A stretch of DNA of 24,964 nucleotides. Origin: an uncultured Treponema sp. Lineage in GTDB: Bacteria; Spirochaetota; Spirochaetia; Treponematales; Treponemataceae. The DNA is taken from contig CAJOQA010000292.1 in NCBI GenBank assembly GCA_905236465.1, forward strand, positions 1-24,964. Reading direction: 5' to 3'. Every line of letters starts with the position of its first letter. Within the stretch, counting starts at the first letter, position 1. Under the pieces are notes generated by a model. The model was not told the origin of the DNA, did not search any database, and worked only from the letters and a program-made list of their open reading frames with translations. The translations under genes and the position numbers were made by a program. Positions 16,077 through 22,243 of the stretch are shown piece by piece.

Positions 16077-16756
16077 TATGCTTCCTCCTTGTAGTCAATC
16101 CACACGCCAGGACCCATTGTTGAGCTCAAAGAAACAGAGCGTACAAAACCTGATTTTGCATCAGCTGGCTTCTTGCGGTTAAGTTCAGAAAGGAAAGCTG
16201 TAATATTCTCTGCTGTATCAGAATCAGCCATAGAAACTTTTCCTACTGGAATATGAATTACGCCACCCTTGTCTGCACGGAATTCTGTGCGTCCCTTCTT
16301 GAGTTCTGCAACAGCCTGAGCGATATTTGGGGTAACAGTTCCTGTCTTTGGGTTAGGCATAAGACCCTTGCGACCCAAAACCATACCTAAACGACCAACA
16401 TCCTTCATCATATCAGGAGTAGCAACAGCAACATCGAAGTCTGTCCAGCCACCCTTTACCTTATCAATATACTCAGTTGAACCTGCATAAGTTGCACCGG
16501 CATCCAAAGCTTCCTTTACACGATCTTCCTTACAGAAAACCAAAACACGCTTTTCGCCAGTAAACTGATGTGGGAATACCAAAGTATCACGTACAGTCTG
16601 GTTCTTTTCAAGATGTACAGAAACAGAAAGCTCAACAGTTTCATCAAACTTTACATAATGAAGTTCTTTGACCAACTTACACGCTTCTGCAACGCCATAT
16701 TTCTTTGCCGCATCATACTTCTTAAGGGCTTCGTTGTATTTCTTACCGTGCTTCAT
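16076..16756 (-). CDS. rplA: 50S ribosomal protein L1
   Basis: The 226-residue product carries the L1 signature G-R-L-G-M-V-L-G-R-K-G-L-M-P-N-P-K-T-G in its second domain. It binds the mobile L1 stalk of 23S rRNA, which moves deacylated tRNA out of the E site. In many bacteria it also represses translation of its own rplK-rplA mRNA. Start and stop are both coupled to neighbours: its ATG overlaps the rplK stop by one base and its stop overlaps the rplJ ATG by one base. It is close to the usual length (about 230) and fully intact. Confidence 0.98.
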   Translation of the reverse strand: MKHGKKYNEALKKYDAAKKYGVAEACKLVKELHYVKFDETVELSVSVHLEKNQTVRDTLVFPHQFTGEKRVLVFCKEDRVKEALDAGATYAGSTEYIDKVKGGWTDFDVAVATPDMMKDVGRLGMVLGRKGLMPNPKTGTVTPNIAQAVAELKKGRTEFRADKGGVIHIPVGKVSMADSDTAENITAFLSELNRKKPADAKSGFVRSVSLSSTMGPGVWIDYKEEA

Positions 16757-17190
16757 TAGTTAGCCTCCACTTCTACGCCCATGCTGCGAGCAGTACCGGC
16801 GATGATTTTCTTTGCTGCCTCAAGGTCATTTGCGTTGAGGTCAGGGAGTTTCTGCTTAGCAATATCCTCAATTGCTTTTTGGGAAATCTTACCAACCTTG
16901 TTGCGTAAAGGATTTCCAGAACCCTTCTGAAGACCAGCTGCCTTCTTGATAAGAACAGCTGCAGGAGGAGTCTTAAGAATAAATGTGTAAGACTTATCCT
17001 GATATACAGTGATAACTACAGGGATTATAAGTCCCTTTTCCATCTTTGCTGTTCTTGCGTTAAATTCCTGAACGAATTTTGGTGCAGAAACGCCGTGAGG
17101 TCCAAGAGCAGGACCAATTGGTGGGGCAGGAGTAGCAGCACCAGCGGGGCACTGTAACTTAATAACAGCAGTTATTTTTTTTCCGGCCAT
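16756..17190 (-). CDS. rplK: 50S ribosomal protein L11
   Basis: The start is placed at ATG 17190 (M-A-G-K-K-I), 144 residues, because an AAGGAGA Shine-Dalgarno lies at correct spacing. The longer reading from 17223 would add 11 non-homologous residues. The protein shows the L11 hallmark P-A-P-P-I-G-P-A-L-G-P-H-G and the C-terminal rRNA-binding domain with the G-S-G-N-P-L-R-N-K-V-G region. It binds the GTPase-associated centre of 23S rRNA and is needed for RelA-dependent sensing of uncharged tRNA and for thiostrepton action. The L11-L1 pair is translationally coupled through a TAATG overlap. Confidence 0.97.
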   Translation of the reverse strand: MAGKKITAVIKLQCPAGAATPAPPIGPALGPHGVSAPKFVQEFNARTAKMEKGLIIPVVITVYQDKSYTFILKTPPAAVLIKKAAGLQKGSGNPLRNKVGKISQKAIEDIAKQKLPDLNANDLEAAKKIIAGTARSMGVEVEAN

Positions 17191-17236
17191 AATATATCTC
17201 CTTGTTTTGGTGTAGAAGTCCATGAATGAATCTTCT

Positions 17237-17275
17237 TAACGGGCTGCCTTTGTCCAACGGACTTGCATCCCTCCC
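17237..17275 (-). promoter_or_regulatory. Candidate L1-binding leader of rplK-rplA
   Basis: The minus-strand RNA has GGGAGGGAUGC (17275-17265), a GUCC-GUU-GGAC hairpin (17262-17252), GGCA, and CCCGUUA (17243-17237). GGG/CCC, UGC/GCA and GUCC/GGAC can stack as one irregular helix with an internal loop. This resembles, from memory, the L1 autoregulatory leaders that mimic the 23S L1 site upstream of rplK in many bacteria. The match is by eye only. Confidence 0.45.
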
Positions 17276-17311
17276 AATTCAAGTTATCCGTAAAAACGGA
17301 GACTTGTTTTT

Positions 17312-17869
17312 TTACTCTTTTTCTACCTGAGAGAAATCAAGTTCAACAGGTGTTAAGCGACCAAAGATTTTAACATTAACATGAAGCTTATTCTTTTCTG
17401 TATCAATCTTTTCAATTTCGCCACTAAAGGTTCCAAAGGGACCGTCAATAATCTTAACATGGTCGCCCACTTCATAAGACTGCTTAACGCGAACGGTTCT
17501 TTCGCCTTTAATTTCTCCAGTTGTCTGGAAAATATTCTTTGCTTCATCAGAAGAAATAGGACGGGGACATTCCTGGCTACCAGTACCAACAAAACCGCTG
17601 ACACTAGGAACGTGACGGATAGCATTACAAATAGACTTCCAACCTTCACGGGGCAAATCCATCTGCAACATTACGTATCCAGGAAGAAGAAGTGACTTTT
17701 TGATTTTCTTTTTACCGTTGTGACTTTCCTCTATCTCTTCCATAGGGACTTTTAAGTCAGTGATTACATTTGAATCAAGCTCGCCATCTTCAAGTCTCTG
17801 GCGAATCTCACGCTCAACTTTTTGTTCGTGTCCTGCAAAAGTTTGAAGAATATACCAACACTTAGCCAT
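17312..17869 (-). CDS. nusG: Transcription termination/antitermination factor NusG
   Basis: The 185-residue protein has an NGN domain at about 1-115 (start M-A-K-C-W-Y-I-L-Q-T-F-A-G-H-E, and L-L-P-G-Y-V) and a KOW domain at about 130-185 (G-D-H-V-K-I-I-D-G-P-F). The NGN domain binds the beta' clamp. The KOW domain contacts S10 or Rho, linking transcription to translation or termination. It sits 9 nt after secE, the standard bacterial order, and ahead of rplK. The length matches the family. Confidence 0.98.
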   Translation of the reverse strand: MAKCWYILQTFAGHEQKVEREIRQRLEDGELDSNVITDLKVPMEEIEESHNGKKKIKKSLLLPGYVMLQMDLPREGWKSICNAIRHVPSVSGFVGTGSQECPRPISSDEAKNIFQTTGEIKGERTVRVKQSYEVGDHVKIIDGPFGTFSGEIEKIDTEKNKLHVNVKIFGRLTPVELDFSQVEKE

Positions 17870-17878
17870 GTGAATACC

Positions 17879-18061
17879 TTATGCAAAAATAAGACGAAGA
17901 CCTCTCATGAAGGCCCAATCAAGAATTCCAAGAGCAACGGCAATAAAGATAGTAGAAATAAGAACAACTTTTACAGAAGCAACAACTTCACTGCGTGAAG
18001 GCCAGGAAACCTTTTTGAGTTCATTGATACATTCCCTGCAAAATTGAATAATCTTTTTCAT
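17879..18061 (-). CDS. secE: Preprotein translocase subunit SecE
   Basis: This 60-residue protein is the short, single-span form of SecE. The amphipathic helix ends in E-L-K-K-V-S-W-P-S, the conserved SecE signature, and one transmembrane segment spans about residues 29-50. SecE clamps the two halves of SecY and is essential for the SecYEG channel. A GAGG element lies upstream of ATG 18061. It is directly downstream of tRNA-Trp, a conserved bacterial linkage. Confidence 0.95.
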   Translation of the reverse strand: MKKIIQFCRECINELKKVSWPSRSEVVASVKVVLISTIFIAVALGILDWAFMRGLRLIFA

Positions 18062-18096
18062 TTCCCAACCTCATATATATTTTTTTATATTTTTTT

Positions 18097-18169
18097 CAGG
18101 CCAGGCAGGACTCGAACCCGCGACAACCGGTTTTGGAGACCGGGACTCTACCAACTGAGCTACTGACCT
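18097..18169 (-). tRNA. tRNA-Trp (CCA anticodon)
   Basis: A 73-nt cloverleaf can be folded. The acceptor is AGGTCAG/CTGGCCT with one G-U pair, the D-arm is GCTC, the anticodon stem CCGGT/ACCGG holds loop CTCCAAA with anticodon CCA, the T-arm is GCGGG-TTCGAGT-CCTGC, and the discriminator is G. CCA is not encoded and must be added after transcription. It lies between rpmG and secE and is probably cut from the operon transcript. Confidence 0.95.
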
Positions 18170-18180
18170 TTATATTTTTA

Positions 18181-18195
18181 CTGGGGATTCCCCAG
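18181..18195 (-). other. GC-rich hairpin before tRNA-Trp
   Basis: CTGGGG and CCCCAG pair around a 3-nt loop, between the rpmG stop and the tRNA-Trp 5' end. No U-run follows in the direction of transcription (TAAAAATA instead), so it is more likely a processing or stability element than a terminator. Confidence 0.4.
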
Positions 18196-18212
18196 ACAAA
18201 AAGCAAAAATTA

Positions 18213-18389
18213 TTATTTAGCCTTTGTTTCTTTGTGCAAAATTTCTTTGCGACAGAATGGACAATACTTATTCTTTTCAAGCTTACCGGAAATATTCTTG
18301 CGGTTCTTGTATGTTGTATAATTCTTACGCTTACATTCAGTACACTGCAAAGCTATAATTTCAACGGCTGTCTTTTTCTTGCTTGCCAT
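18213..18389 (-). CDS. rpmG: 50S ribosomal protein L33
   Basis: This 58-residue gene encodes L33 of the zinc-binding (C+) type. Cysteine pairs C16-x2-C19 and C43-x2-C46 form a zinc ribbon, and the body is rich in Lys and Arg (for example N-R-K-N-I-S-G-K-L). L33 binds 23S rRNA near the E site. The start M-A-S-K-K-K follows AAGGAG at good spacing. It lies between tRNA-Thr and tRNA-Trp, as in other bacteria where L33 leads into secE-nusG. Zinc-dependent replacement by a Cys-free paralogue is known elsewhere; no such copy is in this window. Confidence 0.95.
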   Translation of the reverse strand: MASKKKTAVEIIALQCTECKRKNYTTYKNRKNISGKLEKNKYCPFCRKEILHKETKAK

Positions 18390-18416
18390 TATATAACTCC
18401 TTCATTAAATTAAATA

Positions 18417-18489
18417 AGCTCCCGAGCGGAATCGGACCGCTGACCTCATCGTTACCAACGATGTGCTCTACCGACTGAGCTACAAGAGC
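18417..18489 (-). tRNA. tRNA-Thr (GGT anticodon)
   Basis: A 73-nt cloverleaf can be folded. The acceptor is GCTCTTG/CGGGAGC with two G-U pairs, the D-arm is GCTC/GAGC, the anticodon stem CATCG/CGATG holds loop TTGGTAA with anticodon GGT, the T-arm is AGCGG-TCCGATT-CCGCT, and the discriminator is T. It should read ACC and ACU. CCA is not encoded. It is the first gene after the operon promoter. Confidence 0.95.
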
Positions 18490-18510
18490 ATGTAGTCAAT
18501 ACGTTCAAAA

Positions 18511-18539
18511 ACTATAATAAATTCTAACAAATATGTCAA
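18511..18539 (-). promoter_or_regulatory. Main promoter of the tRNA-Thr to rpsG operon
   Basis: On the minus strand, a perfect TTGACA (18539-18534), a 17-bp spacer and TATAGT (18516-18511) predict +1 near 18504, 15 nt before tRNA-Thr. It is among the strongest-looking promoters in the window and could drive all 13 downstream genes to the terminator at 5672. Confidence 0.85.
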
Positions 18540-18587
18540 GCAGAAAAGCGAATTTTTCATAGTATTTTTTTTCATCAACTGCAATTC

Positions 18588-19445
18588 CTAGTTTCCTGCC
18601 TGTGTAAAGAGGGTTCCAGGGGGAATAGACCTAGTAACCCAGGTATTTCCTCCAATAGTGCACCCCTTACCTATTACAGTCTGCCCGCCAAGAATCGTGG
18701 CATTAGCGTAAATCGTAACATTATCTTCTATAGTAGGATGCCGCTTTTTATCCTGCAGCTCTTTTTTTACGCTTAAGGCCCCCAGTGTTACCCCTTGGTA
18801 AATCTTTACATTGTCACCAATGACACAGGTTTCTCCAATAACAACACCCGTTCCGTGATCAATAAAAAAACGTTCCCCTATTTGGGCCCCAGGATTTATA
18901 TCTATTCCTGTTTTTCCATGAGCGTGTTCACTCATAATCCGTGGAATTACAGGTATACCATTTATAGAAAGAAAATGAGCTATTCGGTAGGTAAGGATTG
19001 CATCTAGACAGGGGTATGAAACAATCACCTCTTCCGTAGACTTAGCGGCAGGATCCCCTACAACGGCAGCCTGAACATCCAAACCTATTTTTCTGCGGAT
19101 TTCAGGAATCTCTTCTATAAGGGCAATACTCGCCTGTTCCGCTAGCTTTAGGCAGTGCCTGTCCTGCACAGATGAATCTTGAACCACATATTCAAGGGCT
19201 TTTTTTATTTCCCTAGTAAGCATAGAGACTATTCTATTGACTCTTTCTCCCGTTATAAAGCGCAGGGTTTCATGATCAAGTTCTTCTGCTACACGAAAGC
19301 CAGGAAAAGCTAGACACTTAAGGTCGTGGAGGACTGCTATAACATTTTCACGATTAGGAAAGACTGAGGCTTTTCCAAGATTGATTCCACCGTATTTATT
19401 GTAAGATTCAAGAATATTATCAACTGCGTTATCTATGACACTCAT
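18588..19445 (-). CDS. cysE: Serine O-acetyltransferase
   Basis: This 285-residue enzyme transfers acetyl from acetyl-CoA to L-serine, giving O-acetylserine, the first step of cysteine synthesis. The helical N-terminal domain (about 1-165) is followed by a left-handed beta-helix of hexapeptide repeats (G-A-Q-I-G-E, V-I-G-E-T-C, V-I-G-D-N-V and others). The catalytic pair is D182 in G-I-D-I-N-P and H197 in I-D-H-G-T-G, matching E. coli D143 and H158. G-A-L-S-V-K-K lies in the position of the acetyl-CoA-binding loop, and the tail is short. Cysteine feedback inhibition is typical of the family. There is no Shine-Dalgarno before ATG 19445, which is the only plausible start; a promoter ends 6 nt upstream. 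No cysK is in the window. No clear terminator lies between it and the tRNA-Thr promoter. Confidence 0.95.
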   Translation of the reverse strand: MSVIDNAVDNILESYNKYGGINLGKASVFPNRENVIAVLHDLKCLAFPGFRVAEELDHETLRFITGERVNRIVSMLTREIKKALEYVVQDSSVQDRHCLKLAEQASIALIEEIPEIRRKIGLDVQAAVVGDPAAKSTEEVIVSYPCLDAILTYRIAHFLSINGIPVIPRIMSEHAHGKTGIDINPGAQIGERFFIDHGTGVVIGETCVIGDNVKIYQGVTLGALSVKKELQDKKRHPTIEDNVTIYANATILGGQTVIGKGCTIGGNTWVTRSIPPGTLFTQAGN

Positions 19446-19451
19446 AAGGCA

Positions 19452-19480
19452 ATTATATGGAATAGCGATTATAAAATCAA
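19452..19480 (-). promoter_or_regulatory. Promoter giving a predicted leaderless cysE mRNA
   Basis: On the minus strand, TTGATT (19480-19475), a 17-bp spacer and TATAAT (19457-19452) are followed by 6 nt and then ATG, so +1 falls on the A of the start codon. A second TATAAT (19473-19468) lies upstream without a good -35. Confidence 0.65.
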
Positions 19481-19548
19481 GGCAAAAAAAATAGAGGTCC
19501 TAAGCAGCAACGCCACTCAAGACCTCTACCGTCCAGTTTCCTGGACAT
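19477..19548 (-). CDS. Possible 23-codon leader ORF with tandem Cys codons
   Basis: ATG 19548 opens a 23-residue reading frame inside the predicted RNA upstream of cysE, with two adjacent TGC cysteine codons (codons 14-15, 19509-19504) in the terminator loop region. No Shine-Dalgarno is visible, and the frame runs through the terminator to a TGA at 19479. Tandem Cys codons before a cysteine-synthesis gene suggest attenuation, but this is weak and may be chance. Confidence 0.2.
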   Translation of the reverse strand: MSRKLDGRGLEWRCCLGPLFFLP

Positions 19549-19582
19549 CGGAGAGAGTTTATCAGCTTATTTACAAGCTGAT
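19484..19582 (-). ncRNA. Predicted independent RNA of about 95 nt: sRNA or cysE leader
   Basis: The minus-strand transcript would fold into three hairpins. The first is an 8-bp stem (19582-19575/19568-19561) at or near the 5' end, followed by a 6-bp stem with a GAAA tetraloop (19546-19531). The third is a 12-bp terminator stem (19527-19516/19504-19493) followed by A and eight U (19491-19484). A promoter lies immediately upstream. It matches no RNA family I can recall; 4.5S, 6S, T-box and common riboswitch cores were considered. The second hairpin can be extended by pairing with the first four bases of the terminator stem, so the two structures compete, as in an attenuator. cysE starts 39 nt after the terminator. 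Confidence 0.6.
19493..19527 (-). terminator. Intrinsic terminator upstream of cysE
   Basis: A 12-bp stem with two wobble pairs and an 11-nt loop is followed in the minus-strand RNA by A then U8. It ends the predicted small RNA and separates its promoter from cysE. Confidence 0.8.
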
Positions 19583-19585
19583 ATT

Positions 19586-19614
19586 AAATTACTCCATTTT
19601 TTATAAAATGTCAA
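19586..19614 (-). promoter_or_regulatory. Promoter of the predicted small RNA
   Basis: On the minus strand, a perfect TTGACA (19614-19609), a 17-bp spacer and TAATTT (19591-19586) predict +1 near 19579, at the start of the first hairpin. Confidence 0.65.
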
Positions 19615-19656
19615 GTATCTTAGAAAAAAAATTAACTTAATAGTTTGAAAAATAAA

Positions 19657-19692
19657 GGGCAGCAGGAAAAATTGGAGTTTTTCCTGCTGCCC
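19657..19692 (-). terminator. 15-bp perfect inverted repeat, terminator-like on the minus strand
   Basis: GGGCAGCAGGAAAAA at 19657-19671 is exactly complementary to 19678-19692 around a 6-nt loop. On the minus strand the stem is followed by UUUAUUUUUC, so it could end a leftward transcript. No minus-strand gene is visible upstream of it, so it may insulate the small-RNA promoter or end an unseen transcript. Confidence 0.55.
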
Positions 19693-19699
19693 ATAAATG

Positions 19700-19731
19700 C
19701 CGTCACCCTGAACTTGTTTCAGGGGCTCTTG
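19700..19731. repeat. Dispersed palindromic repeat
   Basis: CCCTGAA (19706-19712) and TTCAGGG (19718-19724) form a 7-bp stem with a 5-nt loop. The wording around it (CGTCACCCTGAACTTGTTTC) is typical of short repeats scattered in many bacterial genomes. It lies in the 468-bp gene-free stretch 19446-19913. Confidence 0.5.
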
Positions 19732-19839
19732 TGTGCAGATGAAATATCCAAAAACTCAAATAAGTCCAGCAACTTTTGCGAAAAATGCAGAATTTGTCAA
19801 AAAAGTGCATTATTTTCAATAAAAAAACACTAAAATCTC

Positions 19840-19868
19840 TTGCATTAAAAGAAAAATCTCTATATATT
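19840..19868 (+). promoter_or_regulatory. Promoter of the lytic transglycosylase gene
   Basis: TTGCAT (19840-19845), a 17-bp spacer and TATATT (19863-19868) predict +1 near 19875 and a leader of about 39 nt. That leader contains the AAGGAG Shine-Dalgarno. TATACT at 19874-19879 is an alternative -10 without a matching -35. Confidence 0.5.
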
Positions 19869-19913
19869 TTGCTTATACTTCTTTCGTCTTTTTGAGAGTT
19901 TAAGGAGAATTTA

Positions 19914-20714
19914 ATGATTACAGAAAGTTTTGACTACTATGAGCAGGCTCAGAAGACTGCGGTAAAAAATTTACTCTTGGGGACTATTGCCTTTAGTTTG
20001 TTTTTTATTTCGATTTGTGCTTCCATTTATTACTTTTTGCCAGAAACTGGATATCAGCAGGGGGGAGCAACAGAAGATGTAAAGGTGAGCGATGAAAATC
20101 CCCTTTCCAATGAAGAGGTTTATGCTTACACTTACAGGGAAGATGATGATGAAAAAGCTGCAAATGCAAGCAACATTCAGGACATTGGCCTTATGCTTTA
20201 CAGGCAGCCACAGACCAGGGCCGCTGTTGAAGGCTTTTACTATCAGGTGACAGGCGATCGCAAGACAACTATTGCCATTTTGGATGCTGCTGAGGAATTC
20301 AATATTCCTTTATCCTTAGCATTTGCCCTTGCACACACAGAAAGCAAATTTAAGGCTACTGCAACACACACAAATAAAAATGGTTCTGTTGATAAGGGGC
20401 TTTTTCAGTTGAATGACAAGTCTTTTCCAAAGCTTACAGACGAGCAGTTCTATGATCCAAAGACATCAGCACACTACGGGCTTTCACACTTGAACTACTG
20501 CCTTGAAACTGCGGGAAATGATGTTGCGGCCCTTGCCATGTACAACGCGGGAACAACAAAAGTCCGCAATAACAACACCCCCCATTCAACCTTGAATTAC
20601 ATTGCTGAAATCTCTGCTTACCGTAGCCAGATTGACGAAGACTTTGCAAAGGATGTATTGGTTTTCTTTGACCCAAGCATTAATTACACAGAAAAAATGG
20701 TTGCAGTAAGATAA
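19914..20714 (+). CDS. Membrane-anchored SLT-type lytic transglycosylase
   Basis: The 266-residue protein has a short cytoplasmic N-terminus, one transmembrane segment at about 20-44 and an acidic linker. It ends in a goose-lysozyme-like SLT domain (about 115-235). The catalytic glutamate is E143 in A-H-T-E-S-K. The other SLT motifs follow: G-L-F-Q-L-N and A-M-Y-N-A-G. Such enzymes cleave the MurNAc-GlcNAc bond of peptidoglycan with 1,6-anhydro formation, for remodelling or for passage of envelope machines. Orientation places the domain in the periplasm. The start follows AAGGAG at 8 nt. Its terminator lies inside the convergent MATE gene. The exact subfamily is not clear from sequence alone. 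Confidence 0.87.
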   Translation: MITESFDYYEQAQKTAVKNLLLGTIAFSLFFISICASIYYFLPETGYQQGGATEDVKVSDENPLSNEEVYAYTYREDDDEKAANASNIQDIGLMLYRQPQTRAAVEGFYYQVTGDRKTTIAILDAAEEFNIPLSLAFALAHTESKFKATATHTNKNGSVDKGLFQLNDKSFPKLTDEQFYDPKTSAHYGLSHLNYCLETAGNDVAALAMYNAGTTKVRNNNTPHSTLNYIAEISAYRSQIDEDFAKDVLVFFDPSINYTEKMVAVR

Positions 20715-20724
20715 GATTTGTTTA

Positions 20725-22116
20725 TTACTTTGCCTCCCACCGGCTGTCTGCGAAAGCAGGCAGCTTTTTTATTGTTACATAATAGGCTATTGCTAAAGGA
20801 AGGGCGGCACTAAACCAGGCTAGGGGTTCAGCCGCGCATATTCCCGCATAGCCAATAAGGGATGGTAAGGTATATGCCGCTATGGATCTGGCGAAAAGTT
20901 CAAAAACTCCGCCCATAAGGGGCCAAAAGCCATGCCCTATACTTTGCAAAATATTCCTGTATACAAAAATAGAAAAGAGTACGGGGAAGAATACAGAGCA
21001 TATATGCAAGTAGGTGCCGGCTGCGCTTAGGATTTCTTGCCATTCTTGCCCTGACATTTTTTTGCTGTCCAAAAAGAGACTTACCATCTGATCTTTGAAA
21101 ATCCAAGCTAGAACAGCCGCCACTACAGCAAAGCTGGTACTTATTACGATTGCCTTGTTCACACCTTCTTTTATGCGGTCAATGCGGCCTGCCCCAAGAT
21201 TTTGTCCTCCGTAGTTTGCCATTGTTATACCCATAACTCCGGCGGCGACAGTTACAAGCTGTTCAACTTTTTGCGCGGCAGTAAAGGAGGCTATCTTTAT
21301 GGGGCCGAACTTGTTTAAGGCTCCCTGTAGGACTACGGTTCCAATTGCCGTTATGCTGAATTGAAAGCCCATGTTAGCACCAATAGACAGATGCTTTATG
21401 ACAAAATATGAGGAAAAGGAAAAGTGCCTGCGGTTTACGTGTAATTCAGGATATTTTATTATAATCCATAAAAGGGAAAGCAGTCCGCTGACAGCTTGGG
21501 CTATGACAGTGGCCCAGGCAGCTCCCCCTACTCCTGTATGGAAGAAATAGATGAAAACTACATCTAATGCTATATTCAGGAATGATGATACTATAAGAAA
21601 GTAGAGGGGTGTTTTGCTGTCCCCAACAGACCGTAGTACGCAGGAGCAGCCGTTGTATAAAACAGCAGCAGGAATTCCCAAGAAGATTACAAATATGTAG
21701 CTAAAGGACTGGTCGATAATTTTTTCAGGAGTATTGATTAAGCGCAAGAGGGGCATTGTAAGCAGGCAGGAAATCAGTGTTATGAGGAGCCCTGTACTTA
21801 TGTTTAGGACTATATTTACGGCAACGGACTGCTTAAGCCCTTCCTTGTCTTTAGCTCCAAATTTTTGCGCGGTTATTACAGCAAAGCCGCTAGTCATTCC
21901 ATATAAAAAGCCAAGTATTAAAAAATTCATGGGGCCGGTATTTCCTACAGCAGCAAGGGCATCGGGACCTAAAAAGCGGCCGACTATTATAGTGTCGCAC
22001 ATGTTGTAAAGCTGCTGAAAGATATTTCCTAAAAGTATAGGAATTGAATAGACAATTAACAGTTTAAAGGGCTCCCCCTTTGTCATGTCAAGGCTGGATT
22101 TATCTGAAAAACGCAT
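20725..22116 (-). CDS. MATE-family multidrug/Na+ efflux transporter
   Basis: This is a 12-helix transporter. The family entry motif is clear: M-T-K-G-E-P-F...P-I-L-L-G-N-I-F-Q-Q-L-Y-N followed by D-T-I-I-V-G-R-F-L-G and L-A-A-V-G. MATE proteins expel cationic drugs or metabolites using Na+ or H+ gradients; the substrate cannot be read here. I choose ATG 22116, giving 463 residues. The longer reading starts at TTG 22203, would run into the region before sppA and adds non-family sequence. ATG 22086 is a possible later start. There is no Shine-Dalgarno at 22116, but a promoter ends 7 nt upstream. The last codons also encode, on the opposite strand, the terminator of the transglycosylase gene. 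Confidence 0.93.
   Translation of the reverse strand: MRFSDKSSLDMTKGEPFKLLIVYSIPILLGNIFQQLYNMCDTIIVGRFLGPDALAAVGNTGPMNFLILGFLYGMTSGFAVITAQKFGAKDKEGLKQSVAVNIVLNISTGLLITLISCLLTMPLLRLINTPEKIIDQSFSYIFVIFLGIPAAVLYNGCSCVLRSVGDSKTPLYFLIVSSFLNIALDVVFIYFFHTGVGGAAWATVIAQAVSGLLSLLWIIIKYPELHVNRRHFSFSSYFVIKHLSIGANMGFQFSITAIGTVVLQGALNKFGPIKIASFTAAQKVEQLVTVAAGVMGITMANYGGQNLGAGRIDRIKEGVNKAIVISTSFAVVAAVLAWIFKDQMVSLFLDSKKMSGQEWQEILSAAGTYLHICSVFFPVLFSIFVYRNILQSIGHGFWPLMGGVFELFARSIAAYTLPSLIGYAGICAAEPLAWFSAALPLAIAYYVTIKKLPAFADSRWEAK
20743..20770 (+). terminator. Terminator of the transglycosylase gene, inside the MATE coding sequence
   Basis: GCTGTCTGC (20743-20751) and GCAGGCAGC (20756-20764) pair with one G-U around a GAAA loop and are followed by T6 on the plus strand. 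It starts 29 nt after the transglycosylase stop and lies within the last 15 codons of the opposing MATE gene. Confidence 0.88.
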
Positions 22117-22123
22117 AGATGTC

Positions 22124-22152
22124 AATATAGGATTTTTACTGATAATATTCAA
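22124..22152 (-). promoter_or_regulatory. Promoter giving a predicted leaderless MATE mRNA
   Basis: On the minus strand, TTGAAT (22152-22147), a 17-bp spacer and TATATT (22129-22124) are followed by 7 nt and then ATG 22116. This places +1 at or one base before the start codon. Confidence 0.6.
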
Positions 22153-22178
22153 GGGCACCTGAAGGGTGAATCTTGCTC

Positions 22179-22207
22179 TTGTAAATTCTCTTTTTTTACG
22201 CAATAAT
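22179..22207 (+). promoter_or_regulatory. Possible promoter of the sppA-radA operon
   Basis: TTGTAA (22179-22184), a 17-bp spacer and AATAAT (22202-22207) would start transcription near 22214, with a 30-nt leader containing the AGGAG Shine-Dalgarno. The hexamers are only moderate matches. Confidence 0.35.
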
Positions 22208-22243
22208 AGGGGAATTACAAGAAGAAAAAGTCAGGAGAATTAT

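Noticed and set aside
19484..19582. SRP RNA, 6S RNA, T-box or SAM riboswitch
   Set aside because: None of the conserved cores (for example the SRP GGAAG/AGCAG pair or the T-box GGTGG motif) is present.
19645..19833. Plus-strand ORF of 62 codons in the gap before the transglycosylase
   Set aside because: It starts with TTG, has no Shine-Dalgarno and translates a perfect hairpin and a dispersed repeat.
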